Assembly: GCA_016935315.1 (NCBI GenBank)
Contig: JAFGRD010000047.1
Location: forward strand, 62,001 to 126,000
Direction: 5' to 3'
Length of the DNA: 64,000 nt
DNA from: Pirellulales bacterium
GTDB lineage: Bacteria > Planctomycetota > Planctomycetia > Pirellulales > Thermoguttaceae
The notes under the pieces are model-generated. The model searched no databases, was not told where the DNA came from, and was given only the letters and a program-made list of their open reading frames with translations. The position numbers and the translations under genes are program-made. Within the stretch, counting starts at the first letter, position 1. Every line of letters starts with the position of its first letter. Positions 7,768 to 16,973 of the stretch are shown here, piece by piece.

Positions 7768-9612
7768 TCATCGGTAGGCCCCCGAGCGCGGCGGCTTCGG
7801 GCGATCCGGCCTCGGCGGCTCCTGTTGCCGGGGCATCTCGTCCTTGCGGATGGGCGGCCCAAGATACTCGACCTCGACGAAATAGGCCCCGCGAACCGCT
7901 CCGTCCGGCTCGGCGAGCCAGGTCTGCAATTGCGTCTTGCCGGCCTGCAGAGCGAGCTGGAACACCGCGCCGGTTGCGCCCGGCCGGATGGCGCCGGTCT
8001 GGATCGTCTCGCCAATCTTCAATCGGGCGGCCGTGGCCTTCAGCGGAAAACGGGCCGCCGCCGGCCGCTCACGCAGCGTGAATCGGTATTGGCCTTCGCG
8101 CTCCACCTCGACCGCCCAGAATCCGTTGGCCTGTGGCCGGTCGGCGATCTGGCGTTGGCTCCAGACCTGTTCGGCCCCGGGGCCGTGCCAGTCGAAGCCG
8201 CTGAGTACCGTCGGGTTCTGCTCGGGTGAGCCGACCACGACCTCGCAGTATTCGCCGAATCGGGCGGAGACCTCCTGGTACCACTGCTCGTACTGGAACC
8301 GCAGCAGGTCGACCACCTCGGGGGCTTCTCCGGCAACGTCGTTCAGTTGCCCGGCGTCCTTCTGCACGTTGTACAGCTCGCGGCCGTCGATCAGCCGGTA
8401 TTGCTCGGTCATGACGGCCGACTGCCGCCAAGGCTGCGGGTGTTCGATGCGGTGCGATTGCACGAACACGGTTCGCGGCGCCCAGTCTTCCAGCCTTACC
8501 AACAGCGGCAAGAGGCTACAGCCGTCGAACTTCAGCGACCCCGGCTTGGGAATGTCGCACAGCTCCAGAAGGGTCGGGGCGATGTCGATGTGAGCCGTCA
8601 GTTGCGGAACGTCGAAGCCGCCCTCCAGCTTGGCCGGCCAGCGGAGGAAGCACGGCACCCGGTGCCCCCCGTCGTAGGCCGACCCCTTGCGGCCGCGCAT
8701 CTGCACGTTAAACCCCTGGCCCGAGGTGCCGTTGTCGGTCAGGTAGATCAGGATCGTGTTCTCCGCCAGCCCCAAGTCATCGAGCTTCTTCAACAGCCGG
8801 GCCATGTTGGCGTCGAAATTGGTGATCATCCCGTAAAACGCGGCCAACGTCGGCGGCACGCCCTGGTTGACGTACGGCGTGCTGTACTTCGGATCGACCT
8901 GGTACGGGCTGTGCGGCACGTTGGTGGGCAGGTACACGAAGAACAGGCGGTCGCGGTTGTCCTCGATGAACTTGATGGCGCTGCTGAAGAAGATGTCGGT
9001 GCAATAGCCGCTGGTCTTGACGGGCTTGCCGTTGAAATGCAGGACGGGGTGGAAGTAGTTGTTGCCCCAGTAGTCCGGCGTTTGGCCGATTCCGCCGCCG
9101 CCGTGGACCAGCGACACCTGGAAGCCGCGGTCCACGGCCCGGTGCGGATAGTTGTCGCCCAGGTGCCACTTGCCGAAGACGGCCGTGCAATAGCCGGCGG
9201 CGGCGAACAGGTCTCCCAGCGTCCGCTCGTCGCGCCTCAGCAGCGACCGGCCCATCAGCGTGTGCCAGACGCCCGTGCGAACGGAATAGCGACCTGTCAG
9301 CAACGCCGCACGCGTGGGCGAGCAGGTCGGATCGACGTGGAAGTTCGTCAGCCGGATGCTCTCCCGATAGAGCTGGTCGAGGGCGGCCGTCTTCAGCAGC
9401 TCGTTGCCGTGGCAGCCGAGGTCGCCGTAACCCTGGTCGTCGGTCATCACCAGAATCACGTTGGGACGCTTGCCGAGCGCACCGCGTCCCTCCGACGGCA
9501 GCCGGGCGGGACGCTGGGCCGCGGCCATGGTCTGGACGATACCCAGAACGACGGCCCACGCCGCCACGCCCCGAATCGCATCCGCCAGGCCGAATCTGCT
9601 TCTCTCGTGCAT
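7768..9612 (-). CDS. Secreted type I (FGly) arylsulfatase
   Basis: 614 residues. An N-terminal hydrophobic segment (about 13-31) gives export. The metal-binding start VMTDDQGYGD and the sulfatase signature CSPTRAALLTGR are present, with the formylglycine precursor at Cys97 (C-x-P-x-R). TDNGTSGQG supplies the second metal-site aspartate and asparagine. The enzyme needs post-translational oxidation of Cys97 by a formylglycine-generating enzyme, which is not in this window. About 130 residues after the catalytic domain form a beta-rich extension and the protein ends in a proline/arginine-rich tail. It probably cleaves sulfate esters of algal polysaccharides; the substrate is not predictable. The URO-D-family gene upstream is 33 bp away, so the two may be cotranscribed. 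Confidence 0.9.
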   Translation of the reverse strand: MHERSRFGLADAIRGVAAWAVVLGIVQTMAAAQRPARLPSEGRGALGKRPNVILVMTDDQGYGDLGCHGNELLKTAALDQLYRESIRLTNFHVDPTCSPTRAALLTGRYSVRTGVWHTLMGRSLLRRDERTLGDLFAAAGYCTAVFGKWHLGDNYPHRAVDRGFQVSLVHGGGGIGQTPDYWGNNYFHPVLHFNGKPVKTSGYCTDIFFSSAIKFIEDNRDRLFFVYLPTNVPHSPYQVDPKYSTPYVNQGVPPTLAAFYGMITNFDANMARLLKKLDDLGLAENTILIYLTDNGTSGQGFNVQMRGRKGSAYDGGHRVPCFLRWPAKLEGGFDVPQLTAHIDIAPTLLELCDIPKPGSLKFDGCSLLPLLVRLEDWAPRTVFVQSHRIEHPQPWRQSAVMTEQYRLIDGRELYNVQKDAGQLNDVAGEAPEVVDLLRFQYEQWYQEVSARFGEYCEVVVGSPEQNPTVLSGFDWHGPGAEQVWSQRQIADRPQANGFWAVEVEREGQYRFTLRERPAAARFPLKATAARLKIGETIQTGAIRPGATGAVFQLALQAGKTQLQTWLAEPDGAVRGAYFVEVEYLGPPIRKDEMPRQQEPPRPDRPKPPRSGAYR

Positions 9613-9645
9613 CGTTGCTGCTCAGGAATCGTAAGGACTCACGGC

Positions 9646-10647
9646 TCACGCCGTCGTCCGGTCCTCCCAGTAACGCGCCAACTGGCCAAACCGGCGAAAC
9701 ATCCGTTGGGTCGCCTCCGCCGTCGTGCCGATCACCTCGTCGAATCCGTAATTGAACACGATCAGACCGCCCCGCGGCGTGGACCAATTCTCCACCAGCA
9801 ACTGCACCTCCTCACTGATCTTCTCCAAGTCGCCGGTGGGCATGGTGGCTTGGATGTCGGCGGTCGTCAGAAAGCAGACCTTGCCGGCGAAGCGGCGGCC
9901 CAGCTCCTCGATGCCGTAGGCCCGCGGCTGCTGCAAGTTCAAGACGTCGACGCCCAGGTCGATGAAGTAGGGCACGAATTCGTTGACCTTGCCGCAGCTG
10001 TGCAGCAGGAAGTGCCAGCCGCAACCGTGCACCTTCTCAACCATCCGGCGGTAGCGGTCGAGGAAGAAATCCTCGAACATCTTGCCGCTGATGAACGTCC
10101 CTTGCTGCGTGCCCCAATCGTCCGTGAAGAAGACACCGTCGATCCGATCACCGAAGCGGCCGTGCAACTCGTCGAGCATCTCCAGCTTGAACTCGAGGAT
10201 CATCTCCAGCAGCCTCTCGATTCTGGCCGGCTCGAGGTGGAAGTCGGCCAGCGCCTCCGTGAAGCCGTGGAGCATGTAGAGCCGCTCGATCAGGTTGAAG
10301 TGGCAGGTGACCACCACGTAGCGGTCGCCCGCGCCGCCGAGGGCGTCTTCGATCCGCTCGAAGTAGAACGGATCCCGCGGGTCCGGCGGTCGATAGCCGT
10401 CGAGCCTGGCCCAATCCTTCAGCGGATGGTGCACGACCTGGCCCATGTTCCGCACTTCCGTCGTCTTCCAGCCGCATCCCCAGTCGTCCTCCAACGCCCG
10501 ATCGAAGAACCAGCCGCGCTGGGCGCGATCCATCTCCCAGCAATCGCAAACGTCGTTGGGCACGTCGGGGACGATCGCTTGCCAAAAAGGGAGCCGGGGC
10601 GGGCTGCGGAACTCGATGGCTCGGGTAACGATTTCGCGGCGTTGCAT
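9646..10647 (-). CDS. URO-D superfamily protein (methyltransferase-like, not haem synthesis)
   Basis: 333 residues. The fold is that of uroporphyrinogen decarboxylase. The motif FLLHSCGKVNEF carries the H-x-C-G metal-site signature found in URO-D-like methyltransferases (MtaA/CmuA relatives), whereas true HemE lacks it. Planctomycetes often place such proteins next to sulfatases and sugar-catabolic genes, where they may demethylate methoxylated compounds; that role is inference. The start is the ATG at 10645-10647, where MQRREIVTRAIEF matches the family's usual N-terminus. It precedes the sulfatase gene by 33 bp on the same strand. The 228-bp region upstream separates it from a divergent esterase gene. 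Confidence 0.8.
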   Translation of the reverse strand: MQRREIVTRAIEFRSPPRLPFWQAIVPDVPNDVCDCWEMDRAQRGWFFDRALEDDWGCGWKTTEVRNMGQVVHHPLKDWARLDGYRPPDPRDPFYFERIEDALGGAGDRYVVVTCHFNLIERLYMLHGFTEALADFHLEPARIERLLEMILEFKLEMLDELHGRFGDRIDGVFFTDDWGTQQGTFISGKMFEDFFLDRYRRMVEKVHGCGWHFLLHSCGKVNEFVPYFIDLGVDVLNLQQPRAYGIEELGRRFAGKVCFLTTADIQATMPTGDLEKISEEVQLLVENWSTPRGGLIVFNYGFDEVIGTTAEATQRMFRRFGQLARYWEDRTTA

Positions 10648-10756
10648 GGCGTGTGGCAGTCTCCGGCGGTGGTGGGCCGTCCAAGCAGGCAACCAAGCCC
10701 CATATACTCGACCATAGCCGGTTTGCGTTGCTCTGGCAAGCACCGCCGGCGGAGAC

Positions 10757-10784
10757 TTGCATGCGGGGCGCAACGGAGTATCAT
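10757..10784 (+). promoter_or_regulatory. Weak promoter candidate for the esterase at 10876
   Basis: TTGCAT (10757-10762) and TATCAT (10779-10784) are 16 bp apart; the -10 matches five of six positions, the -35 only three. It lies about 92 bp before the start codon in the divergent intergenic region. Confidence 0.28.
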
Positions 10785-10875
10785 GGACGCAACGGCTCCG
10801 AAGTCGCGTCCGGGCGAGTTGCGTGCGACAGCCCGCCAGATATTCCGATACCTCCCACAAGAAAGGGCGTTTCCC

Positions 10876-11667
10876 ATGTGCTTCCCCCGCTGCTTTCCGT
10901 TGACGCTTGCCCTGACCCTGGGTTGGACGGCCGGCCACGCCGGCGCCCAAGCCGCTCCCGCCGAGGATGCGAACTTTGAAGCGCGAACGCACACCGACTC
11001 CGACGGCGCCACCCTGTTGTATCGGCTGTTGAAGCCGGACGTCTCCGCGGCGGCCGAAAAGAAGCATCCCTTGTTGCTCTTTCTCCACGGAGCGGGCGAG
11101 CGCGGCGCGGACAACAAGGCCCAACTGACTTGGGGCCGCGAGATGATGAAAACGGCCGCCGAGAAGTACGGGGCGTTCGTGATCGTCCCCCAATGTCCCA
11201 CGGGCAAGAAGTGGGCCGAAGTCGATTGGAGCAAATCGACGCACGAGATGCCGGAAAAGGTCTCCGAGTCGATGGGATTGGCGCTGGAAGTCATCGCCAA
11301 GTTGCAGAAGGAGTATCCGATCGATCCCGACCGGCTGTACGTCATGGGGCTTTCCATGGGCGGATACGGCACCTGGGACATCATCCAGCGTCGGCCCGAC
11401 CTGTTCGCCGCCGCCGTGCCGATCTGTGGCGGGGGCGACGAGAAGGCCGCCGACCGCATCCAGATCCCCGTTTGGGCCTTCCACGGCGACCGGGACGGGG
11501 CCGTGCCGGTCAGCCGGTCGCGCAACATGATCGCGGCCATCAAGGCAGCCGGCGGCAAGCCGAAGTATACCGAGTATCCCGGCGTCGGCCACAACTGCTG
11601 GAGCACGGCCTTTGCCGATCCGGAGATGCTCAAGTGGCTCTTCTCGCACAAACGTGACGGCAAGTAG
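10876..11667 (+). CDS. Secreted alpha/beta-hydrolase (PHB-depolymerase / feruloyl-esterase-like)
   Basis: 263 residues with a signal peptide (CFPLTLALTLGWTAGHAGAQ). The core has FLHGAGERG (oxyanion loop) and the nucleophile elbow GLSMGGYGTWD with Ser160. The acid is probably in FHGDRDGAVP and the base is the histidine of GVGHNCW. This set is typical of the prolyl-oligopeptidase-like/LpqC esterases that planctomycetes export in numbers. The ATG at 10876 was chosen because it opens the signal peptide; a long open frame upstream runs antisense through the URO-D and sulfatase genes and is not coding. The next gene starts one base after this stop (TAG-c-ATG), so the two are very likely translated together. 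Confidence 0.85.
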   Translation: MCFPRCFPLTLALTLGWTAGHAGAQAAPAEDANFEARTHTDSDGATLLYRLLKPDVSAAAEKKHPLLLFLHGAGERGADNKAQLTWGREMMKTAAEKYGAFVIVPQCPTGKKWAEVDWSKSTHEMPEKVSESMGLALEVIAKLQKEYPIDPDRLYVMGLSMGGYGTWDIIQRRPDLFAAAVPICGGGDEKAADRIQIPVWAFHGDRDGAVPVSRSRNMIAAIKAAGGKPKYTEYPGVGHNCWSTAFADPEMLKWLFSHKRDGK

Positions 11668-11668
11668 C

Positions 11669-13783
11669 ATGAGAAGGCTGGCTCCGCCGACGAGGCTGCG
11701 GTTCGCCCCGCCAAGGCTGCGCCTGGGGGCGGCCGTGCTGGGTCTGTTGACCCTGGCGGCGCCGCGTTCGCCCGCCGAGGACGTTGTCTATCCGGGCCAG
11801 GCGTGGCAACCGGCCACGCCGTCCCAGGCCCGCATGGATCGAGCTGCCCTCGAACAGGCCCGCGACTATGCCCTGTCCGGCGGCGGCTCGGGCTACATCA
11901 CGCGCGGCGGCAGACTGGTGATGGCGTGGGGCGATCCGCGGCAGCGATACGATCTGAAATCGACGACCAAGTCGATCGGCGTGACGGCCTTGGGGCTGGC
12001 GATTGCCGACGGCAAGATGGCCCTGGACGACGCGGCCCGCAAGCACCATCGCGACTTGGGAACCCCCCTCGAGGAGAATGCCCGAACCGGATGGCTCGAC
12101 GAAATCACGATTCTCCACCTGGCGACCCAGACGGCCGGGTTCGAGAAGCCGGGCGGCTACGGGAAGTTGCTGTTTCGGCCGGGTAGCAACTGGCACTATA
12201 GCGACGCCGGGCCGAACTGGCTGGCCGAATGCGTGACGCTGGCCTACGGCCGCGACGTGCACGACTTGATGTCCGAACGCGTGTTCGCTCCGTTGGGCAT
12301 CACGCCGGACGACCTGACCTGGCGCAACAACGCCTACCGCCCGCAGATGCTCCGCGGCGTCGCCCGGCGGGAGTTCGGCTCGGGCGTCCACGCCAACGTC
12401 GACGCCATGGCGCGGATCGGCCTACTGTATCTCCAGCGGGGCCGGTGGGGTGGCCGGCAGATCATTCCCCGTGGCTTCGTCGAGGCGGCCGCCGGGACCG
12501 TGCCGCCGGTCGTCGGCCTGCCGGAACACGACCCCGAGAACTACGGCAACGCCTCGGACCACTACGGGTTGCTGTGGTGGAACAACGCCGACGGCACGCT
12601 GAAGAACGTTCCCCGCGACGCGTTCTGGTCGTGGGGGCTCTACGACAGCCTGATCTTGGTAATACCCAGCCACGACGTCGTCGTCTCGCGGGCCGGGAAA
12701 TCATGGCCGCGCGGAGAAGGGGCCGGGCACTACGACGTGTTGCGGCCGTTCTTCGAGCCGATCGTTGGCTCGGTCGGCAACGACCACGCAGAGCGTTCGG
12801 GCGAGACCGCCCGGCCGACGAGGGCCCCCTATCCGCCGAGTCCCGTAATCACGGCTTGCCGATGGGCGCCGACCTCGTCGATCGTTCGCAAAGCCCGCGG
12901 CAGCGACAACTGGCCGATCACCTGGGCCGACGACGACCGGCTCTACACGGCCTACGGGGACGGCTGGGGTTTTCAGCCCAAGGTCACGGCGAAGCTGAGC
13001 CTTGGACTGGCCCGCATTGACGGCGGCCCCGAGGATTTCACCGGCGTCAACCTCCGCTGTGCCACGGCCGAGCAAGTCGGCCAGGGCGCCGCCGGCAAGA
13101 AGGCCAGCGGGATGCTGATGGTCGACGGCCGGTTGTACATGGCGGTCCGCAATGCCGGCAACGCGCAGCTCGCCTGGTCGGACGATCGCGGGCAGACCTG
13201 GCACTGGTGCGACTGGCGGTTCACCGACAGCTTCGGCTGTCCGACGTTCCTGAACTTCGGCAGGGATTATGCCGGCGCGCGGGACAGCTACGTCTACGTC
13301 TATTCCCACGACCACCAAAGCGCCTACGAGCCGGCCGACCGGATGGTCCTGACCCGCGTGCCGAAGGACCGGGTGGCCTTGCGCGGCGCCTACGAGTTCT
13401 TCCGGCAGCTCGACGCTGCGGGCCAGCCTGTCTGGAGCAACGACGTGACCCGGCGGGGCGCGGTCTTTTCGCACCCCGGCCGCTGCTATCGTTCGGCGGT
13501 CAGCTACAACGCCGCGCTGAAGCGGTACCTCTGGTGCCAGATCCTCCCCGGCGACGACACGCGGTTCGAGGGCGGTTTCGGTGTCTACGACGCCCCCGAG
13601 CCCTGGGGGCCATGGACGACCGTCTATTTCACCGGGCGCTGGGATGTCGGCCCCGGGGAGACGGCCGGCTTTCCACCCAAATGGATCAGTGCCGACGGCA
13701 AGACACTGCACCTGGTCTTTTCCGGCGACGATTGCTTCTCGGTGCGTCAGGTAACCCTCACGGTGGCGCCGGTGGGTACATAA
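11669..13783 (+). CDS. Serine hydrolase (class C beta-lactamase fold) fused to a propeller-like domain
   Basis: 704 residues with an N-terminal signal peptide (LGAAVLGLLTLAAPRSPAE). Residues about 50-380 form a beta-lactamase/transpeptidase-like domain with SxxK (Ser98, Lys101) and a YSD triad equivalent of YxN at Tyr176. Residues about 420-700 form a second domain with repeated beta-strand motifs and Trp/Asp-rich turns that resembles DUF4185-type propellers or sialidase-like folds (NWPITWADDDRLY, LAWSDDRGQTW). The two domains are each known from secreted planctomycete proteins; this fusion is unusual in my experience. Function is probably ester or amide hydrolysis on a bound glycan or peptide. 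The start is one base after the previous stop. The 3' end is followed at once by repeat copy 1. Confidence 0.78.
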   Translation: MRRLAPPTRLRFAPPRLRLGAAVLGLLTLAAPRSPAEDVVYPGQAWQPATPSQARMDRAALEQARDYALSGGGSGYITRGGRLVMAWGDPRQRYDLKSTTKSIGVTALGLAIADGKMALDDAARKHHRDLGTPLEENARTGWLDEITILHLATQTAGFEKPGGYGKLLFRPGSNWHYSDAGPNWLAECVTLAYGRDVHDLMSERVFAPLGITPDDLTWRNNAYRPQMLRGVARREFGSGVHANVDAMARIGLLYLQRGRWGGRQIIPRGFVEAAAGTVPPVVGLPEHDPENYGNASDHYGLLWWNNADGTLKNVPRDAFWSWGLYDSLILVIPSHDVVVSRAGKSWPRGEGAGHYDVLRPFFEPIVGSVGNDHAERSGETARPTRAPYPPSPVITACRWAPTSSIVRKARGSDNWPITWADDDRLYTAYGDGWGFQPKVTAKLSLGLARIDGGPEDFTGVNLRCATAEQVGQGAAGKKASGMLMVDGRLYMAVRNAGNAQLAWSDDRGQTWHWCDWRFTDSFGCPTFLNFGRDYAGARDSYVYVYSHDHQSAYEPADRMVLTRVPKDRVALRGAYEFFRQLDAAGQPVWSNDVTRRGAVFSHPGRCYRSAVSYNAALKRYLWCQILPGDDTRFEGGFGVYDAPEPWGPWTTVYFTGRWDVGPGETAGFPPKWISADGKTLHLVFSGDDCFSVRQVTLTVAPVGT

Positions 13784-13784
13784 C

Positions 13785-14008
13785 GACTCGTCAGAGAACA
13801 ACTTGGGCGTTCTTATGGTCGAAAAGGCGGCGCAGACACCTTTCCCACCATGACGCTCGCTCTGTATGGGGCGTCGATTTGGGTGACTTCTGATCGGGAA
13901 AGAACCAGGGAATTCAATGGCATCTTCAGTCGGCGCGTGATGAGAGAGCTAGGCCGATGCGCGTCCTTGCACTTTCATGTATGTCCAACCTGTTCCTTGA
14001 CGAGTACC
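13785..14008 (+). repeat. Dispersed 224-bp inverted-repeat element, copy 1
   Basis: The element starts two bases after the serine-hydrolase stop codon. It opens with GACTCGTCAGAGAACAACTT and closes with the inverted counterpart ending CTTGACGAGTA. Inside are a hairpin around AAGGCGGCGCAGACACCTT and a second stem near the right end (ATGAGAG / CTTTCAT). This copy is the most diverged of the full-length ones but has the same length. It contains no gene: a short open frame that crosses its right end has no homologue features. The terminal arms are compatible with pairing of the whole element. Confidence 0.8.
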
Positions 14009-14095
14009 TAGGGGTCACCGTAGGTGCTACAATTGCGCGCGCCCACGCGGGTCGATCACAGATCATGTTCCCTTTGCGAGTAGGAGGTTGCCGAG

Positions 14096-15886
14096 ATGAT
14101 TCGAAAAAGTGTTCCCTTCCTGGTGCCGGCCCTGTTGCTGGCTCTGCTGTTCGCGGCGCCCGTCCGGGCAGCCGAGAACGCTTTGGACCTGGCCCCGGAT
14201 GAGGCCTTGGCGTTTGTCGTCGTCAACCGGTTGGCCGAAACTGACGCGAAGCTGGTCGATCTGGGAAATCGGCTGCAACTGCCGTTGCCGAGTTTCCTGG
14301 GCCAAATCAAGATCCTGGCCAAGATCAAAGGCGGACTGAACGAGCAGGGCACGGCGGTGCTGGCGCTGATGCCCCCGAAAGAAGGCGAGCCCATTCCGAT
14401 TCCGATTCCCGTTCTCTTCGCCCCGGTCACCGATTTCGGCGCGGTGGTCGCGGCGCTTGAGCCCGATGATGCCGACGCGCCGATCGTCCAGGTCAGGATG
14501 ATGGACCATGCGTTCGTCGCCGCCGGCAAAGGCGACTATGCCGTCTTCACCGAAGCAAGGCATCGCGACGTTCTGCAGCAAATCCTCGATGCTCCCGGCC
14601 GCGCTCGGAAGGACGTGGCGCCGATGCGATCATGGTTGAAACGGAACGACCTGGCAGTCGTGGTCACGCGCCCGGGTGTCGTCCTGTTTTCGACCAAGGC
14701 CCGAGAAGGGCTGCTGCAGGCCAAGAGTAGTCTGGCCGACATGCCCGAGAAGATGAAGAAAGACATGGAGGCGGCCGTTGCCGTCTTCGGCGTCTACGAC
14801 GACGCCCTCGAGGCTATCGAAAAGGAGATCACTACCTATGCCGCGGGGATGCGCCTCGGCAAAAACGGCGCACTGCGGCTGACCGATTGGATGCGGGTCT
14901 CGCCCGACGGGCAACTGGCCAAGATCATCGCCGAAATCGAGACGCCCGAACAGGACTTGCTGCGTGGATTGCCCCGAAGGCCGTTCGTGGTTGCCGGCGG
15001 GGGGCACCTCTCGGAGAAGACCCTCGAGGTCATGATGCGGTTGTCGATAGGCGTGATCAAGGCGGCGCCGCAGATGTACGGCCTCGACGAGCAGCAGGCG
15101 GACGAGCTGGCGAAGATCTCGACGCGGTCGATGCAGGGGGTCCGCGGCATGGCGATGATGATCGGCGTCGGCAAGGCCGGCGACCCGGTGTATAACGACA
15201 TCGCCTTCGTGATGACGGTGGACGACGCCCAAGCCTACCTGGCGAGATACAAAGAGACGATCGAGGCCATGAACCGATTGGTCGAGGGCGTCGAGCGCTC
15301 GATTCTCAAGGGCACGAAACTGACGGAAATCGAAGTGGCCGGCGGCCCGGCCTTGCAGGTTTCGATGGAGGTCCCGCTCGCACCGGGTGTGGAAGAGATG
15401 CCCGGCTACGATCGGATGATGCAGACTTTCTTCGGAAGCGGCGGGAAGATCACCGCCTTTTTGGCCGCAGCCGACGACCACACCATTGTGGCGTCCTATA
15501 CGAACAAGAGGTTGCTCGAACAAGGGATCGAGGTGGTCCAGGGCACCCGGCCCGGCTTGGCCGACGGCAGGCGCCTGGCTGCGGCCGCCGCCATGTTGCC
15601 CTCCGGCGCCCAGTGGGTCGGGTTTTGGAGCCCCAAAGGCACGGTCGACTTCATCAACCGGCTGATTCCGGCGCTGACGCCGGAAGGCGCGCCCGAGTTC
15701 CGGCTGCCCGAATGCCCCGCAACGCCGCCGATCGCGATCGCGGCCAAAACCGTGCCCGGCGGCGTTCGCGGATACATGGTCGTGCCGGCGGCGGCCTTGG
15801 AGGCCGTTGGCAAGATGATCGCCGAGCTGAAGCAGTCGCACATCGCCGCGGCGGCCCCAGAGACCGCGCCGGCGGAAGACCACTGA
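14096..15886 (+). CDS. Large secreted protein of unknown function
   Basis: 596 residues with a clear signal peptide (FLVPALLLALLFAAPVRAAE) and a strong AGGAGG ribosome site at 14082-14087. The rest is a repeated alpha/beta arrangement without cysteines in pairs, catalytic motifs or membrane segments. Phrases such as ALDLAPDEALAFVVVNRL near the start and VGFWSPKGTVDFIN near the end resemble DUF3352-like planctomycete secreted proteins. I cannot assign a function. It is the last gene before the convergent PfkB gene, 22 bp away. A single transcription unit is likely, with repeat copy 1 lying in or just upstream of its promoter region. Confidence 0.7.
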   Translation: MIRKSVPFLVPALLLALLFAAPVRAAENALDLAPDEALAFVVVNRLAETDAKLVDLGNRLQLPLPSFLGQIKILAKIKGGLNEQGTAVLALMPPKEGEPIPIPIPVLFAPVTDFGAVVAALEPDDADAPIVQVRMMDHAFVAAGKGDYAVFTEARHRDVLQQILDAPGRARKDVAPMRSWLKRNDLAVVVTRPGVVLFSTKAREGLLQAKSSLADMPEKMKKDMEAAVAVFGVYDDALEAIEKEITTYAAGMRLGKNGALRLTDWMRVSPDGQLAKIIAEIETPEQDLLRGLPRRPFVVAGGGHLSEKTLEVMMRLSIGVIKAAPQMYGLDEQQADELAKISTRSMQGVRGMAMMIGVGKAGDPVYNDIAFVMTVDDAQAYLARYKETIEAMNRLVEGVERSILKGTKLTEIEVAGGPALQVSMEVPLAPGVEEMPGYDRMMQTFFGSGGKITAFLAAADDHTIVASYTNKRLLEQGIEVVQGTRPGLADGRRLAAAAAMLPSGAQWVGFWSPKGTVDFINRLIPALTPEGAPEFRLPECPATPPIAIAAKTVPGGVRGYMVVPAAALEAVGKMIAELKQSHIAAAAPETAPAEDH

Positions 15887-15908
15887 GATCGGTGCTGGCA
15901 CGGCGGCG

Positions 15909-16973
15909 TCATGCTTCGGCTGCCGCCTGCTGCTCCCGCCACGTTTCGAGGCGCGGCGGGAGCTGCTCCGGCCGGGCGGTGCCGGTCGTGGCCAATTGCT
16001 GCACGGTAATCGAGGCGACGAGATTGCCGACCAGGGCGGCCTCGGGCAGCGTCGCGCCGGCGGCCAACGCCAGCACGGCCCCCGCCGTGGCGCTGTCGCC
16101 GGCCCCGGTCGGATCGGTGGGGCCCTCGACGCGGACGCCCGGCACCCAGGTCATCTCCGGATCGCTGACCACCATGCCGTCCGCTCCCCGGGTCGTGCAG
16201 ATCGGCGCGCCCGTCTCCGCGCGCAGACGCCGCACGGCCTCTTCGAGCGAGGTGGGATCGACCACGTCGTCGGGCAACGGGTTTTCCTCGCCCACGGCCT
16301 CGAACTGGTTCGGCTTGATGATCACGTGGCGGAACCGGCGAATGCGCCGCCGGCTATCGGCCCAGAAGACCACGCCCGGCGAACGCGCGGCCCGGCGCGC
16401 CACCGCATCACGAACGCCGCCGGTCACCACCCCGCAGTCCTCTTCCTCCACCTGGTCGGCGACGATCACGGCGTCGAGCCGCGGCAGCAGCACGTCGAGC
16501 GATTCCGTAATCTGTTTTTGAATCTCCTCGGGCGTGGTGCTGCGGTTCTTCGTGTCGTATCGCTGGTGTTCGCCGGCAAGACTGGGATCGCGGAGGTTGC
16601 GCGGCTTGAGGTAGGTCGGCGTCCTCCGCTGCGGATGGCGGTGGAGGTGATCGGTCGTGCAGCCGAGCCGGGCAAGGCCCTGGCGCAGTTCGTAGGATTC
16701 GCCGTCGTCGCCGGAGAAACCCACCGCGTGCAGGCTGCCCGCCCCGAGCGCCGCCAGGTTGCAGACCACCGTCCCGGCCGCCCCGGGGCTGTGGCGGATG
16801 CCGCACACCTGGTGGGCCGTTTTGCCCGTCTCGACGCTCACTTCGGCCAGCTCCGGATCGACGTCGAGATACTTATCGAGAAAGAAATCGCCCAGCACGG
16901 CGATGCGCAGGCCCGCAAACCGATCGAGCAGCTGTTTGAGCCGGCGGGACGAGATGCCCGCGAAGGTCTTCAT
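15909..16973 (-). CDS. PfkB-family sugar kinase (heptose-kinase-like)
   Basis: 354 residues. The ribokinase/PfkB fold is clear: GDFFLDKYLDVD near the N-terminus, and the second signature DPTGAGDSATAG near residue 300, which holds the anion hole and catalytic aspartate. The N-terminal pattern is close to the kinase domain of HldE (D-glycero-beta-D-manno-heptose-7-phosphate kinase), but the nucleotidyltransferase domain of HldE is absent and the length is that of a lone kinase. The start codon overlaps the stop of the deoxyhypusine-synthase-like gene (ATGA). With that gene and the HAD phosphatase it forms a three-gene minus-strand cluster that could make a phosphorylated sugar intermediate. The substrate is not known. 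Confidence 0.8.
   Translation of the reverse strand: MKTFAGISSRRLKQLLDRFAGLRIAVLGDFFLDKYLDVDPELAEVSVETGKTAHQVCGIRHSPGAAGTVVCNLAALGAGSLHAVGFSGDDGESYELRQGLARLGCTTDHLHRHPQRRTPTYLKPRNLRDPSLAGEHQRYDTKNRSTTPEEIQKQITESLDVLLPRLDAVIVADQVEEEDCGVVTGGVRDAVARRAARSPGVVFWADSRRRIRRFRHVIIKPNQFEAVGEENPLPDDVVDPTSLEEAVRRLRAETGAPICTTRGADGMVVSDPEMTWVPGVRVEGPTDPTGAGDSATAGAVLALAAGATLPEAALVGNLVASITVQQLATTGTARPEQLPPRLETWREQQAAAEA

Noticed and set aside
8347-10875. Long plus-strand open frame running antisense through the sulfatase and URO-D-family genes
   Set aside because: It is an artefact of high GC codon bias. The minus-strand genes carry clear family motifs, while the antisense frame has none; only its last part (from 10876) is a real gene.
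13997-14033. TTGACG and TACAAT as a promoter for the large secreted protein
   Set aside because: The spacing is 25 bp, too long for a sigma-70 promoter.
13957-14202. Short open frame that crosses the right end of repeat copy 1
   Set aside because: It overlaps the repeat and the start of the large secreted protein, lacks a ribosome site and has no known motif.
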